From an uncultured Clostridia bacterium (GTDB lineage Bacteria > Bacillota > Clostridia > Oscillospirales > Acutalibacteraceae): DNA of 10,328 nt. Below, one piece after another: positions 1 through 6,174 of the stretch. A program made the position numbers and the translations under genes. The notes under the pieces were generated by a model that was not told the origin of the DNA, searched no databases, and worked only from the letters and a program-made list of their open reading frames with translations. Every line of letters begins with the position of its first letter. The stretch's first letter is position 1. The stretch is from assembly GCA_947567585.1 (NCBI GenBank), contig CANONE010000068.1:1-10328 (forward strand), read 5' to 3'.

Positions 1-2
1 CC

Positions 3-185
3 AAGAAGCTGTGTCATTTCGGGATGGAGGATATTATGTGGACCATTACAAATCTCAAACCGAATAAAACTTATCAAGTATTTTTTACTGCGGATGTGGA
101 TCTTTTTATGAAAGATGTTGAATACCGATATCCCATAAAAGGCGCTTATTTAAATGTCACTCCATCAAGTTTCACGACACCATAA
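3..185 (+). CDS. 3' end of an unidentified protein, weak FnIII-like signature
   Basis: An open frame enters from the left edge and ends at TAA 183-185, giving about 60 C-terminal residues. The stretch WTITNLKPNKTYQVFF recalls the end of a fibronectin type III domain, where a 'LkPgttY' turn is followed by an alternating beta strand, so this may be the tail of a surface or carbohydrate-binding protein. The DNA is clearly richer in A and T than the genes to its right, which hints at a different history. It lies tail to tail with the - strand padR gene. The assignment rests on one short motif. The frame is probably real, because the other two forward frames hit stops at once or soon after, but the identity is a guess. 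Confidence 0.4.
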   Translation, partial: KKLCHFGMEDIMWTITNLKPNKTYQVFFTADVDLFMKDVEYRYPIKGAYLNVTPSSFTTP

Positions 186-281
186 TATACAACAGTCACA
201 AAAGGCAAAAACGCCAACAAAAAAATTGTGCTGGAAAAAAGCATGGGAGGTCACCTCGGTGTGTGGACTTTAAGGTCGTGG

Positions 282-340
282 GGCCCTCGCCTTTTCACAA
301 AAGGTCTGTAGGGTCTGGGACGGCGCCCCAAGGTCTTCAG
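282..340 (+). repeat. Dispersed hairpin repeat, copy A
   Basis: Degenerate copy of the repeat family found across the window. It holds the small palindrome CCTTTT-CAC-AAAAGG (290-304) and then arms TGGGAC (316-321) and GCCCCA (325-330) around a GGC loop with one A-C mismatch. The box AGGTCTTCAG (331-340) follows. The lead-in GGGGCCCTCGCC matches GGGGACCATCGCC of the copy before recF. It lies just beyond the 3' end of padR. No other feature is seen in 186-359 apart from a loose inverted repeat, CAGtCACAA/TTGTGCTG (193-233). Confidence 0.6.
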
Positions 341-359
341 TATACCAGAAAAGTATTCG

Positions 360-662
360 TTAGTCTACCCCTAAGGCGGATAAAGCGGATACTAAGGCGT
401 GCCATTGGGCTAAAAGCTCTTGATAGGTATTCCTGCCTTTTTCCGTTAGGCGGTAATATTTACGGGCGGGGCCGCCGGACGTCTCTCCGTAATAGCTCTC
501 CGTTTCCCCCAAGCGGCAGAGACCCCGGAGCAGCGCGTAAATAGCGCTTTCTTGGGTGTCCGGGAAAGCCCCATGCAGAAGGGAAAGCATCTCATAGCCG
601 TAGCGGTCCTGAACCGTCAGCAGATGGAGCATACACAGTTCCATCAGGTCTTTTTTTAACAT
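360..662 (-). CDS. PadR-family transcriptional regulator
   Basis: Small winged-helix DNA-binding repressor, 100 aa from ATG at 662-660. The N-terminal helix and HTH read LKKDLMELCMLHLL...RYGYEM (residues 2-25), the recognition helix region is ESAIYALLRGLCRLG (38-52), and the wing is GGPARKYYRLTEKGR (63-77). This is the PadR pattern, and the length matches the short PadR subfamily. An upstream ATG at 710 would add 16 residues without family similarity, so I reject it. The start overlaps the end of the preceding membrane gene by 7 nt (ATGTTAA), which suggests translational coupling. PadR genes beside HAAS/DUF1700-type membrane proteins usually repress their own cluster in response to envelope or compound stress. 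Here padR is the last gene, whereas it is more often first. The inducer is unknown. Confidence 0.85.
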   Translation of the reverse strand: MLKKDLMELCMLHLLTVQDRYGYEMLSLLHGAFPDTQESAIYALLRGLCRLGETESYYGETSGGPARKYYRLTEKGRNTYQELLAQWHALVSALSALGVD

Positions 663-1402
663 AGGGATACCCCCGCTGTTAAAATCCCGGCCGCGGCCAC
701 GAAAAGGCATTCCTGACAGTTGGCGAATAAATGGTCGGCGGGAGAAAAGGTGGGGTTCATATTATATAGTATAGATAAAAAGTTGATGGACATGCAAATG
801 GCGGCCAGGCTTAGAACGATGAGGGCCCGCCAACGGCGGTCTATCATTCGGGCCAGAATCAGCCCCAGCATCCCTAAAATTGCAAATACCACGATGGACA
901 TACGCAGGGCGCTGACAAGCAGGACCCCCTCGTTGAACATGCAGGGACTGATAAGAAGCCTTGGCAGGAAGAAGATAAGCCCCCCGCCGAGAGCCGCTAT
1001 ATACCCCGCCGCCAATATCAATAGAACCAGCAGGGGCCTGGGCAGACCGTGAAAGGGGTTTACCCGAACATCGCAGCCAAACCACAGAAAGAGAGCGCCT
1101 ATCAGCAGCGCAGAAAGAGACAAAGCCGCTACAGGATAAAAGGCGGCGTGAGCTGTCCAGTGAACAAAGAAAAATAGGAGTACCGCTGCGGCGGCTACCA
1201 ACAAATGCCAGCCGGTTATCTCCCGGCGGTTGGCCACAGCCAGCACCGCATGGATGGGAGAACCAAATTTTTCCTTTGCCTTGCCGTCATCCATTTCGGA
1301 AAGCATATCCTGGTAGTCTTCCAGGATGACAACGGCCTCCTTATGGGGCAAAAACCAACGGGCTGCAAGGGATAACTGTTTAAAATAGCCAATTTTTTTC
1401 AT
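656..1402 (-). CDS. HAAS-like multi-pass membrane protein (paralogue 2)
   Basis: 248-aa predicted integral membrane protein. The cytosolic N-terminus (1-60) begins MKKIGYFKQLSLAARWFLP and holds an acidic ILEDYQDMLSEM segment, as in HAAS/DUF1700-type domains that accompany PadR regulators. About six hydrophobic segments follow (roughly 64-81, 88-109, 121-147, 158-187, 192-213, 232-246). It shares with the next gene upstream both the N-terminal pattern GYxxxLSLAAxWxLP and the loop LARxxDRRWRA (183-193), so the two are divergent tandem paralogues. A strong ribosome binding site AAGGAGGAG precedes ATG 1402 and overlaps the TGA of the upstream gene, with a 12-nt gap, so they form an operon. No catalytic motif is seen. 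A role in envelope sensing together with PadR is inferred from context only. Confidence 0.75.
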   Translation of the reverse strand: MKKIGYFKQLSLAARWFLPHKEAVVILEDYQDMLSEMDDGKAKEKFGSPIHAVLAVANRREITGWHLLVAAAAVLLFFFVHWTAHAAFYPVAALSLSALLIGALFLWFGCDVRVNPFHGLPRPLLVLLILAAGYIAALGGGLIFFLPRLLISPCMFNEGVLLVSALRMSIVVFAILGMLGLILARMIDRRWRALIVLSLAAICMSINFLSILYNMNPTFSPADHLFANCQECLFVAAAGILTAGVSLC

Positions 1403-1414
1403 GACGCTCCTCCT

Positions 1415-2404
1415 TCAAATCAATCCAATCAGGGACGCGGCGCCGCCGGCCACAGCAAAACGCAGGACGCTTTGGGACAGCAGGCGCATGTCGTTAAAAT
1501 ATGCGCTGGAACCAATATAGGCAGGGTCAATCCTGCCCTCTGAAACAGCCGTCAGCACAGGAAGAATCTCCTGACAAATAAGCAGGCCGGTAAGACACAG
1601 GATGTACATGGCACGCCAACGGCGGTCCCACAGCCTGGCAAGAAGAATCCCAACCACGGCCCCGATGGGAAAAACCGCCACGCCAACCCAACAAAGCATT
1701 ACGAAAATATCGTTTTTACCTAGCAAAAGTCCTGAGGCTTTGCTATAAAAAAACCAGCCAATCAGCCCGCCTACCGCCAAAAAGGAAAGCGGCAGGCAGA
1801 TCTTAAGAGCTTTTGGAAACCCCCGCTGGGAAATCCGGCGAAAGCCGAAATAGAAAAGAGGGAGAAGGGAATAGCACAGTGTGATAAAAGTAAGTAGGAG
1901 CTCCACGTTTAAGGAAAAGCTCTTGCTGTGGGTAAAATGAATCCAGATCCAAGCGGTATAGGCGTCGATGGGGCCGATTCCCGCCAAAATAAACGCCAGC
2001 GCCGCCGTCACAGCATACAATACAATCCGCACGGGCTTCTGAAAGGACCCGGCCCAAATCAGCTCTAAACACCCCCAAATCAATAAGATGGAAAACAGAC
2101 ATTCAAAGAAAAGCGCTTCATCGTACATAGTTCCTCCCGGCGCAAAGAAAAAGCCGCTAAATACCGGGAAGAAAACGCAGAAGAGAAGAATTCCCAGCAC
2201 AATATGCCAGCGCCGCAGGCTTTTTGGCTTCACTCTGGTCAACGGAAGCCTTTCCGGCGGGCCGAACATCTCCCGGGGATCCCTCCCTGGTGGAAGCTCC
2301 GCCAAAATATCACGGTAATCCTCTTTCATCTCATCAGCCTGCCCCTGAGGCAAAACCCACTTTGCCGCCAGCGATAGCCTGTCAAGATACCCAAACCTCT
2401 TCAT
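1415..2404 (-). CDS. HAAS-like multi-pass membrane protein (paralogue 1)
   Basis: 329-aa predicted integral membrane protein and first gene of the - strand operon. Residues 1-64 are soluble and HAAS-like: MKRFGYLDRLSLAAKWVLP, then an acidic EDYRDILAELP. About eight hydrophobic segments follow (around 65-88, 97-118, 125-146, 166-188, 200-220, 232-256, 264-287, 311-329). ILLARLWDRRWRAMYIL at 253-269 matches the conserved loop of the neighbouring paralogue, which is about 80 residues shorter. ATG 2404 is preceded by AGGAGGG at 7 nt spacing. A promoter and tandem TTGACAGTA repeats lie just upstream. I do not recognise a named family beyond the N-terminal resemblance. Transport or signalling is possible, but nothing in the sequence decides it. 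Confidence 0.75.
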   Translation of the reverse strand: MKRFGYLDRLSLAAKWVLPQGQADEMKEDYRDILAELPPGRDPREMFGPPERLPLTRVKPKSLRRWHIVLGILLFCVFFPVFSGFFFAPGGTMYDEALFFECLFSILLIWGCLELIWAGSFQKPVRIVLYAVTAALAFILAGIGPIDAYTAWIWIHFTHSKSFSLNVELLLTFITLCYSLLPLFYFGFRRISQRGFPKALKICLPLSFLAVGGLIGWFFYSKASGLLLGKNDIFVMLCWVGVAVFPIGAVVGILLARLWDRRWRAMYILCLTGLLICQEILPVLTAVSEGRIDPAYIGSSAYFNDMRLLSQSVLRFAVAGGAASLIGLI

Positions 2405-2439
2405 CTTGTGTCCCTCCTAAAAAACGAAAAATCAACAGC

Positions 2440-2463
2440 TACTGTCAAAAATATTACTGTCAA
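2440..2463 (-). promoter_or_regulatory. Tandem TTGACAGTA direct repeats in the - strand leader
   Basis: Two perfect 9-bp copies, TTGACAGTA on the - strand (+ strand 2455-2463 and 2440-2448), repeat with a 15-bp period. They lie between the -10 hexamer of the operon promoter and its ribosome binding site. The position fits a roadblock-type operator, for example for the PadR encoded in the operon. A PadR site is usually an inverted repeat, so the binding factor is uncertain. Confidence 0.4.
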
Positions 2464-2467
2464 TAAT

Positions 2468-2496
2468 ATAATAGCTAGCGGCCAAGGAAAAGTCAA
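2468..2496 (-). promoter_or_regulatory. Promoter of the membrane protein/padR operon
   Basis: On the - strand TTGACT (2496-2491) and TATTAT (2473-2468) are separated by exactly 17 bases, a good sigma-A type promoter. Transcription would start around 2461 and read the operon at 2404. It is back to back with the dnaA promoter, with the two -35 hexamers about 20 bp apart. Confidence 0.65.
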
Positions 2497-2515
2497 GGGG
2501 AATGTTGAAAAATAT

Positions 2516-2544
2516 TTGAAAATCCCCTGACAATGTGGTATACT
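2516..2544 (+). promoter_or_regulatory. Promoter of dnaA
   Basis: TTGAAA (2516-2521), a 17-base spacer and TATACT (2539-2544) form a sigma-A type promoter, with an extended -10 TGG directly before the -10 hexamer. A palindrome ACAGA-TT-TCTGT (2554-2565) sits just downstream of the expected start site and could be an operator. The transcript would have a leader of about 235 nt that includes a hairpin repeat. Nothing else recognisable is seen in 2566-2682. Confidence 0.65.
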
Positions 2545-2682
2545 GATACTTACACAGATTTCTGTAAACCAACATATTGGGGAAAAGGGAGCAAAAAAAG
2601 CAGAAGACCTAAAAAACCGAAAGAAAAATGAAGCCAACCGCCGCGCCCACCAGGCCGGCGGAACAGGAAAACAAAAACGGCG

Positions 2683-2747
2683 AAAAAGTTTCGTCCACCT
2701 TTACAAAGGCGACGGCGGTTTGGAGGCAAAGCCTCCAGGGTCTTAAG
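2683..2747 (+). repeat. Dispersed hairpin repeat, copy B (dnaA leader)
   Basis: Begins AAAAAGTTTCGTCCACC, followed by the palindrome CCTTT-AC-AAAGG (2698-2709). A perfect hairpin follows: TGGAGGC (2721-2727), loop AAA, GCCTCCA (2731-2737). The terminal box GGGTCTTAAG is at 2738-2747. The box ends 40 nt before the dnaA start codon, inside the predicted leader. There is no T-run after the stem, so it is not a canonical intrinsic terminator. Confidence 0.8.
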
Positions 2748-2787
2748 AGGAAGCTCCCGGGGAATAAAAAATGGAGGGTGTATTTCG

Positions 2788-4095
2788 TTGGATTCATTTG
2801 AGCAAGCATGGGAAATTGTGTGCGGCTACTGCAAGTCGCAGATCACGGACGTGGCCTACAAAACCTGGTTCAGCCGGTTAAAGCCCCTATCGCTGGACTT
2901 TGAAGAGGGGGTAGCGGTGATAGAGGCCCCCAACGATTTTCATAAGCAGACGCTGCTGCGCTGCTACAGCGATCTTTTGGAGCGGGCGCTGCAAAACGTG
3001 TTCGGGGAAAATATCGGCTTCCGGCTCTGCGTGCAAGAGGAAAAAGAGCCCCAGGCCATAGAAGACGCCTCCCAGGACGACGGCTATGAGCTGACCTTCG
3101 ACACCTTTGTGGTGGGTCCTTCCAACCGGTTTGCCCACGCGGCCTGCCAAGCGGTGGCCAGCAAACCGGCGATCCTTTACAACCCGCTGTTCATTTATGG
3201 AAACTCAGGGCTGGGAAAGACCCATCTGTTGTCCGCTATTTCCAAGGAGTTTCAGAAAAACTTTCCGGAACGCAGCGTGGTTTATGTAAAAAGCGAGGAC
3301 TTCACCAACGAGGTCATCGACGCCATTGCCAAGGGCACCACCCCGGTGCTGCGGAACAAATACCGGAACGCGGACCTTCTGCTGGTAGACGATATCCAGT
3401 TTATCGGCGGCAAGGTCTCCACCCAGGAAGAATTTTTCCACACCTTCAACACGCTTTATGAAGCCAAAAAACAGATCGTGCTCACCTCCGACCGGCCTCC
3501 CAAGGATATCGCCACCCTGGAGGACAGAATGAAAAACCGCTTTGAATGGGGCCTGACAGCGGACGTGCAGACGCCGGAATTTGAAACCCGGGTCGCTATT
3601 ATCCGCCGGAAAGCGGAAAGCTTTGACTTTGAAATTCCGGAAAATGTCTGCGAATACATTGCCAACAAGCTGAAAAATAACATCCGCCAGCTGGAAGGCG
3701 CTGTGAAGAAACTGCGGGCTTTCCACCTTTTGGAAAACCGCCCTGTGAACATTGCCACAGCCCAGACGGCCATCAGCGATATTATCAACAGTTCACAGCC
3801 CACCCCGGTGACGGTGGACAAGATCATCGAAGAGGTGGCAAGAACCTATCAGGTAACCCCGGAGGATATCCGCTCCCAAAAGCGCAACGCGGCGGTGTCC
3901 AAAGCCCGGCAGGTGGCCATGCATGTGGTACGGGAAATTACCAACATGCCCATGGTGGAAATCGGCCAAACCTTTGGCGGCCGGGATCACTCCACCGTGG
4001 TCTATGCCCTGCACCAGATGGAAGACCGCATGGTAAAAGAGCCGCATACAAGAGACACCGTCAACGACATCATCAAAAACATCCGGGACCGGTAG
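2788..4095 (+). CDS. dnaA: Chromosomal replication initiator protein DnaA
   Basis: AAA+ initiator that binds DnaA boxes in oriC, melts the origin and helps load the replicative helicase. It is 435 aa, near the usual 440-450. Domain I spans about 1-75 (FEQAWEIVCGYCKSQITDVAYKTWF). The linker domain II is short. Domain III carries Walker A GNSGLGKTH at 138-146 and Walker B LLLVDD at 197-202. Domain IV contains the DnaA signature IGQTFGGRDHSTVVYA starting at residue 392, with the box-reading R399, D400 and H401. Translation starts at TTG 2788, nine bases after GGAGGG (2773-2778). No better start lies nearby and the N-terminus matches the family. It is the first + strand gene, with its own promoter. 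The oriC region follows directly. Confidence 0.97.
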   Translation: MDSFEQAWEIVCGYCKSQITDVAYKTWFSRLKPLSLDFEEGVAVIEAPNDFHKQTLLRCYSDLLERALQNVFGENIGFRLCVQEEKEPQAIEDASQDDGYELTFDTFVVGPSNRFAHAACQAVASKPAILYNPLFIYGNSGLGKTHLLSAISKEFQKNFPERSVVYVKSEDFTNEVIDAIAKGTTPVLRNKYRNADLLLVDDIQFIGGKVSTQEEFFHTFNTLYEAKKQIVLTSDRPPKDIATLEDRMKNRFEWGLTADVQTPEFETRVAIIRRKAESFDFEIPENVCEYIANKLKNNIRQLEGAVKKLRAFHLLENRPVNIATAQTAISDIINSSQPTPVTVDKIIEEVARTYQVTPEDIRSQKRNAAVSKARQVAMHVVREITNMPMVEIGQTFGGRDHSTVVYALHQMEDRMVKEPHTRDTVNDIIKNIRDR

Positions 4096-4220
4096 GCGCT
4101 ATAGGACCGGCCGCAGGGCGCCAGGTTTCGTCCGCCAAAACGGGGCTTGTGGGAAACAAAAGCGGGACAGAAGGAATGTAGTTGCAGCCTGTGGCGGCTG
4201 TAAGAATCTTGGGCTAAATT

Positions 4221-4295
4221 TTCAACTTTTCCTTCACATTCAACAGGAAGGGTTTCAACAGGCGGTGGAGAGAGTAAACCGGCTTCAACTTTTCC
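4221..4295 (+). repeat. TTCAAC iterons in oriC
   Basis: TTCAAC occurs four times: TTCAACTTTTCC at 4221-4232 and again identically at 4284-4295, and TTCAACAGG at 4239-4247 and 4254-4262. They lie immediately upstream of the recognisable DnaA boxes. They resemble TTATCCACA with the first cytosine-cytosine step changed, so they may be weak DnaA boxes or sites for another origin protein. Confidence 0.5.
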
Positions 4296-4301
4296 CTCCG
4301 C

Positions 4302-4310
4302 TTGTCCACA
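4302..4310 (+). promoter_or_regulatory. DnaA box TTGTCCACA
   Basis: One mismatch to the consensus TTATCCACA. This is the best box seen in the window. It faces the next box across a 6-bp spacer. Confidence 0.75.
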
Positions 4311-4316
4311 ACGGAA

Positions 4317-4325
4317 GGTGGACAA
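4317..4325 (-). promoter_or_regulatory. DnaA box TTGTCCACC (minus strand)
   Basis: Reverse complement of GGTGGACAA, with two mismatches to TTATCCACA. With the previous box it forms an inverted pair, TTGTCCACA-N6-GGTGGACAA. Confidence 0.6.
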
Positions 4326-4366
4326 AAAGCATCCCCCAACCCCAGTATTTTCCAGGGCTTCCAAAA

Positions 4367-4375
4367 ATTTCCACA
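4367..4375 (+). promoter_or_regulatory. DnaA box ATTTCCACA next to the trios
   Basis: Two mismatches to TTATCCACA. It is followed by a C-rich spacer of 13 bases and then the trio run. This is where the box that seeds DnaA filament growth is expected. Confidence 0.55.
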
Positions 4376-4388
4376 ACCCCAACACCCC

Positions 4389-4403
4389 CTATTACTACTT
4401 CTA
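4389..4403 (+). other. DnaA-trio run, origin unwinding site
   Basis: CTA-TTA-CTA-CTT-CTA on the + strand, i.e. 3'-GAT AAT GAT GAA GAT-5' on the complement. This is the pattern of DnaA-trios bound by the initiator as single strand in Bacillus. A C-rich spacer precedes it, and AAATCAAATAATAAAAG, suited to unwinding, follows. Direction is toward dnaN, as in Bacillus subtilis. Confidence 0.65.
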
Positions 4404-4534
4404 AATCAAATAATAAAAGAATGACAAAAAAAGCCCCCGCTAGCCAGCAACAGTATTCGGCCCCAAGGAAGACGGTCCCACGTCAGCGGACAAGGCCCAC
4501 CAGCTACCAGTTAAAATAAGAAAAACGTCAACAT

Positions 4535-4603
4535 AAAAAGTTTTTGATTAAACTTTTTTCAAAAAGTTTGCAGAGCGCGAGACAGCGTCTCGCGGCCTTA
4601 AAG
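4535..4603 (+). repeat. Dispersed hairpin repeat, copy C (dnaN leader)
   Basis: Three palindromic parts. AAAAAGTTT (4535-4543) pairs with AAACTTTTT (4550-4558), which can alternatively pair with AAAAAGTTT (4561-4569), giving two mutually exclusive stems. A perfect hairpin follows: GCGAGAC (4577-4583), loop AGC, GTCTCGC (4587-4593). The box GGCCTTAAAG (4594-4603) ends 21 nt before the dnaN start. Its 5' part is a different version from copies B and D but equals the inverted copy F after remB. Confidence 0.8.
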
Positions 4604-4624
4604 AGAGAGGAGCAATGCGAAGCA

Positions 4625-5728
4625 ATGAGATTTTCCGTAAATAAAAAGGAGATAGCGGAGGCGGTTTCGAATATTCAACGGGCGGTGTCTACGAAGACGT
4701 CGATTCCGGCTTTGGAGGGAATTTTGCTTACCGCCGGGGAGGATAGCCTGGAGCTGTGCGCTTATGACTTGGAGCTGGGGATGACCACCGTGATTCCGGC
4801 TAAGGTAAGCGAAGCGGGGAAATCCGTCCTCAGCGCCAAGCTTTTTTTCGATATTGTCCGGCGGACGCCAGACGATACCATTACCATTTCCGTAGATGAA
4901 AAAAATATGGCGTCTATTGAAAGCGGCGCCAGCCGTTTCTCCATTATCGGTATTCCGGCGGCGGAATTTCCGGAGCTGCCGAAGCTGTCCGATTCCACCA
5001 AGCTGGAGCTGCCCGGAAACATCTTAAAAAGCATGATCCGCCAGACTGTTTTCGCTGTGGCGGAAAGCGACGCAAAGCCCATTCACCAAGGGAGCCTGTT
5101 CAATATTGAAAACGGGGCGTTAGACGTAGTCTCTGTAGACGGCTACAGGCTGGCCAAACGCACCGAGCCCATTGCTTTTAACGAAAACCTTTCCTTTGTG
5201 GTGCCGGGCAAGGCCCTGGTGGAGGTTATGAAGCTTCTAAAGGATACCGAGGACGCGGCGGAAATTTCCGCAGGGCAGCGGCATATTCTCTTTAAGATTG
5301 GCAGCTATACCGTCATATCCAGCCTATTGGAAGGGGAGTTTCTCAACTACAAGGCCACTATCCCCGCCACCAGCAAAACCAATGTGACCATGCGTACTCG
5401 GGAGGCCATTGAAAGCGTAGAGCGGGTATCCCTGCTGATTACCGACCGCCTAAAAAGCCCGGTCCGCTGCCTATTTGGCGATGGCGAGATTAAACTTTTA
5501 TGCACCACGGCCATGGGCCGGGCCAGCGACCAGCTGACCGTGGAGATGGAAGGGGACGAGGTAGAAATCGGCTTTAACAACCGCTACCTCTTAGACGCCC
5601 TGCGCAACGCCGAATGCGACGAGGTAAAAGTCGGCCTCAGCGGCCCCTTAAGCCCTATGACCGTCCGGCCAAAGGAAGGGGACAGCTTCTTGTTCCTTGT
5701 GCTGCCGGTGCGGCTAAAGAACGAGTAA
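4625..5728 (+). CDS. dnaN: DNA polymerase III beta subunit (sliding clamp)
   Basis: Ring-forming processivity clamp that tethers DNA polymerase III and binds many repair proteins. From ATG 4625 it is 367 aa, matching the family (366-380). The N-terminus MRFSVNKKEIAEAVSNIQRAVSTKTSIPALEGILL is typical of clamp domain 1. The family pattern continues through PDDTITISV and the central VSVDGYRLAKR to the C-terminal end MTVRPKEGDSFLFLVLPVRL, where the MxxR and LPVR positions line the partner-binding pocket. An in-frame TTG at 4544 would add 27 residues encoded by repeat copy C and is rejected. GAGAGGAG (4605-4612) serves as ribosome binding site with a long 12-nt spacing. A second ATG at 4615 in another frame lies between. 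yaaA follows 9 nt after the stop, so they are co-transcribed. Confidence 0.96.
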   Translation: MRFSVNKKEIAEAVSNIQRAVSTKTSIPALEGILLTAGEDSLELCAYDLELGMTTVIPAKVSEAGKSVLSAKLFFDIVRRTPDDTITISVDEKNMASIESGASRFSIIGIPAAEFPELPKLSDSTKLELPGNILKSMIRQTVFAVAESDAKPIHQGSLFNIENGALDVVSVDGYRLAKRTEPIAFNENLSFVVPGKALVEVMKLLKDTEDAAEISAGQRHILFKIGSYTVISSLLEGEFLNYKATIPATSKTNVTMRTREAIESVERVSLLITDRLKSPVRCLFGDGEIKLLCTTAMGRASDQLTVEMEGDEVEIGFNNRYLLDALRNAECDEVKVGLSGPLSPMTVRPKEGDSFLFLVLPVRLKNE

Positions 5729-5737
5729 GGAGGATGT

Positions 5738-5953
5738 ATGCAGGAAATTTTTATTCATACAGAATATATTAAGCTAGACTCCTTGTTAAAGCTGACAGGG
5801 CTGGTAGACACAGGCGGGCAGGCAAAAGCCGCCATACAGGACGGGCTGGTGAAGGTAAACGGTGAAACCTGCACCCAGCGCGGCAAAAAGCTTCGCCCTA
5901 AAGATACTGTTGAACTAAACGCCCAAACCTTCACCATCACCCAATCCCAATAA
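5738..5953 (+). CDS. yaaA: Small S4-domain RNA-binding protein YaaA
   Basis: 71-aa protein that is essentially one S4 domain: IKLDSLLKLTGLVDTGGQAK (12-31), then the loop DGLVKVNGETCTQRGKKLRPKDTVEL that carries the basic RNA-binding turn. S4 proteins of this size sit between dnaN and recF in many Firmicutes and are thought to act on ribosomal RNA or ribosome assembly. The exact role is not shown by the sequence. The ribosome binding site AAGGAGG (5727-5733) overlaps the dnaN stop codon and lies 4 nt before ATG 5738. An ATG at 5734 is out of frame and abuts the Shine-Dalgarno, so it is not used. Confidence 0.9.
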   Translation: MQEIFIHTEYIKLDSLLKLTGLVDTGGQAKAAIQDGLVKVNGETCTQRGKKLRPKDTVELNAQTFTITQSQ

Positions 5954-6035
5954 AAAATCCCTAAAGGTTGCTGACAACAGAACCCCTCTGCCCCGCGGCG
6001 GCAGCCAACGTTTCAAATCAGCAAAACGTCGGAGT

Positions 6036-6150
6036 AAAGTTTTCGTCGTCTCGCCTGCCGGCTCGGTCGGCTCAGAACGGTCCCCACTGGGGACCATCGC
6101 CCTTTTCCAAAAGGTGGTGGTGCGGTGGCAAAGCTCCTGCGGTCTTAAAA
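6036..6150 (+). repeat. Dispersed hairpin repeat, copy E with inverted module (recF leader)
   Basis: Starts AAAGTTTTCG, then carries a 58-bp module (6048-6105) that is the reverse complement of 7875-7932 with two mismatches. The module includes the perfect hairpin GGTCCCC-ACT-GGGGACC (6079-6095). CCTTTT-CC-AAAAGG (6101-6114) follows, then an imperfect stem GCGGTGGC/GCTCCTGC around AAA (6122-6140) and the box GGTCTTAAAA (6141-6150), ending 24 nt before recF. Upstream (5954-6035) only a small stem CTGCC/GGCAG and ACGTTT/AAACGT are visible. Confidence 0.75.
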
Positions 6151-6174
6151 CCCACAGAAAGGCAAAAGCGAATT

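Larger units (their letters stand above)
4096..4624 (+). other. oriC region between dnaA and dnaN
   Basis: A non-coding gap of 529 bp with origin features. Four TTCAAC repeats lie at 4221-4289, a convergent pair of DnaA boxes at 4302-4325 and a third box at 4367-4375. A C-rich spacer (4371-4389), a DnaA-trio run (4389-4403) and an A/T-rich tract (4403-4431) follow. This box / GC-rich / trio / AT-rich order matches the basal origin unwinding module described for Bacillus subtilis. The first 100 bases hold a short stretch resembling the repeat family (4123-4136) and a small stem CAGCC/GGCTG (4185-4200). The last 90 bases hold repeat copy C. I infer this is the functional origin from position and motifs. 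Confidence 0.8.

Noticed and set aside
263..544. Open frame of 93 codons on the + strand
   Set aside because: It begins in repeat copy A and runs antisense through padR. It has no ribosome binding site or family similarity.
2534..2542. Possible DnaA box (TATACCACA on the - strand) over the dnaA -10
   Set aside because: Three mismatches to TTATCCACA, and the overlap with the -10 hexamer explains the sequence. Too weak to call autoregulation.
2721..2747. Repeat hairpin as intrinsic terminator
   Set aside because: The stem is followed by GGGTCTTAAG and not by a T-run. The other copies with this box are the same.
3205..3726. 173-codon frame antisense to dnaA
   Set aside because: Shadow of a strongly conserved dnaA reading frame. 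It has no start signal and its composition mirrors dnaA codons.
4123..4136. Eighth copy of the dispersed repeat after dnaA
   Set aside because: Only about 14 bases (AGGTTTCGTCCGCC) match, and no proper arms or CTTAA box follow. It could be a remnant, but this is not supportable.
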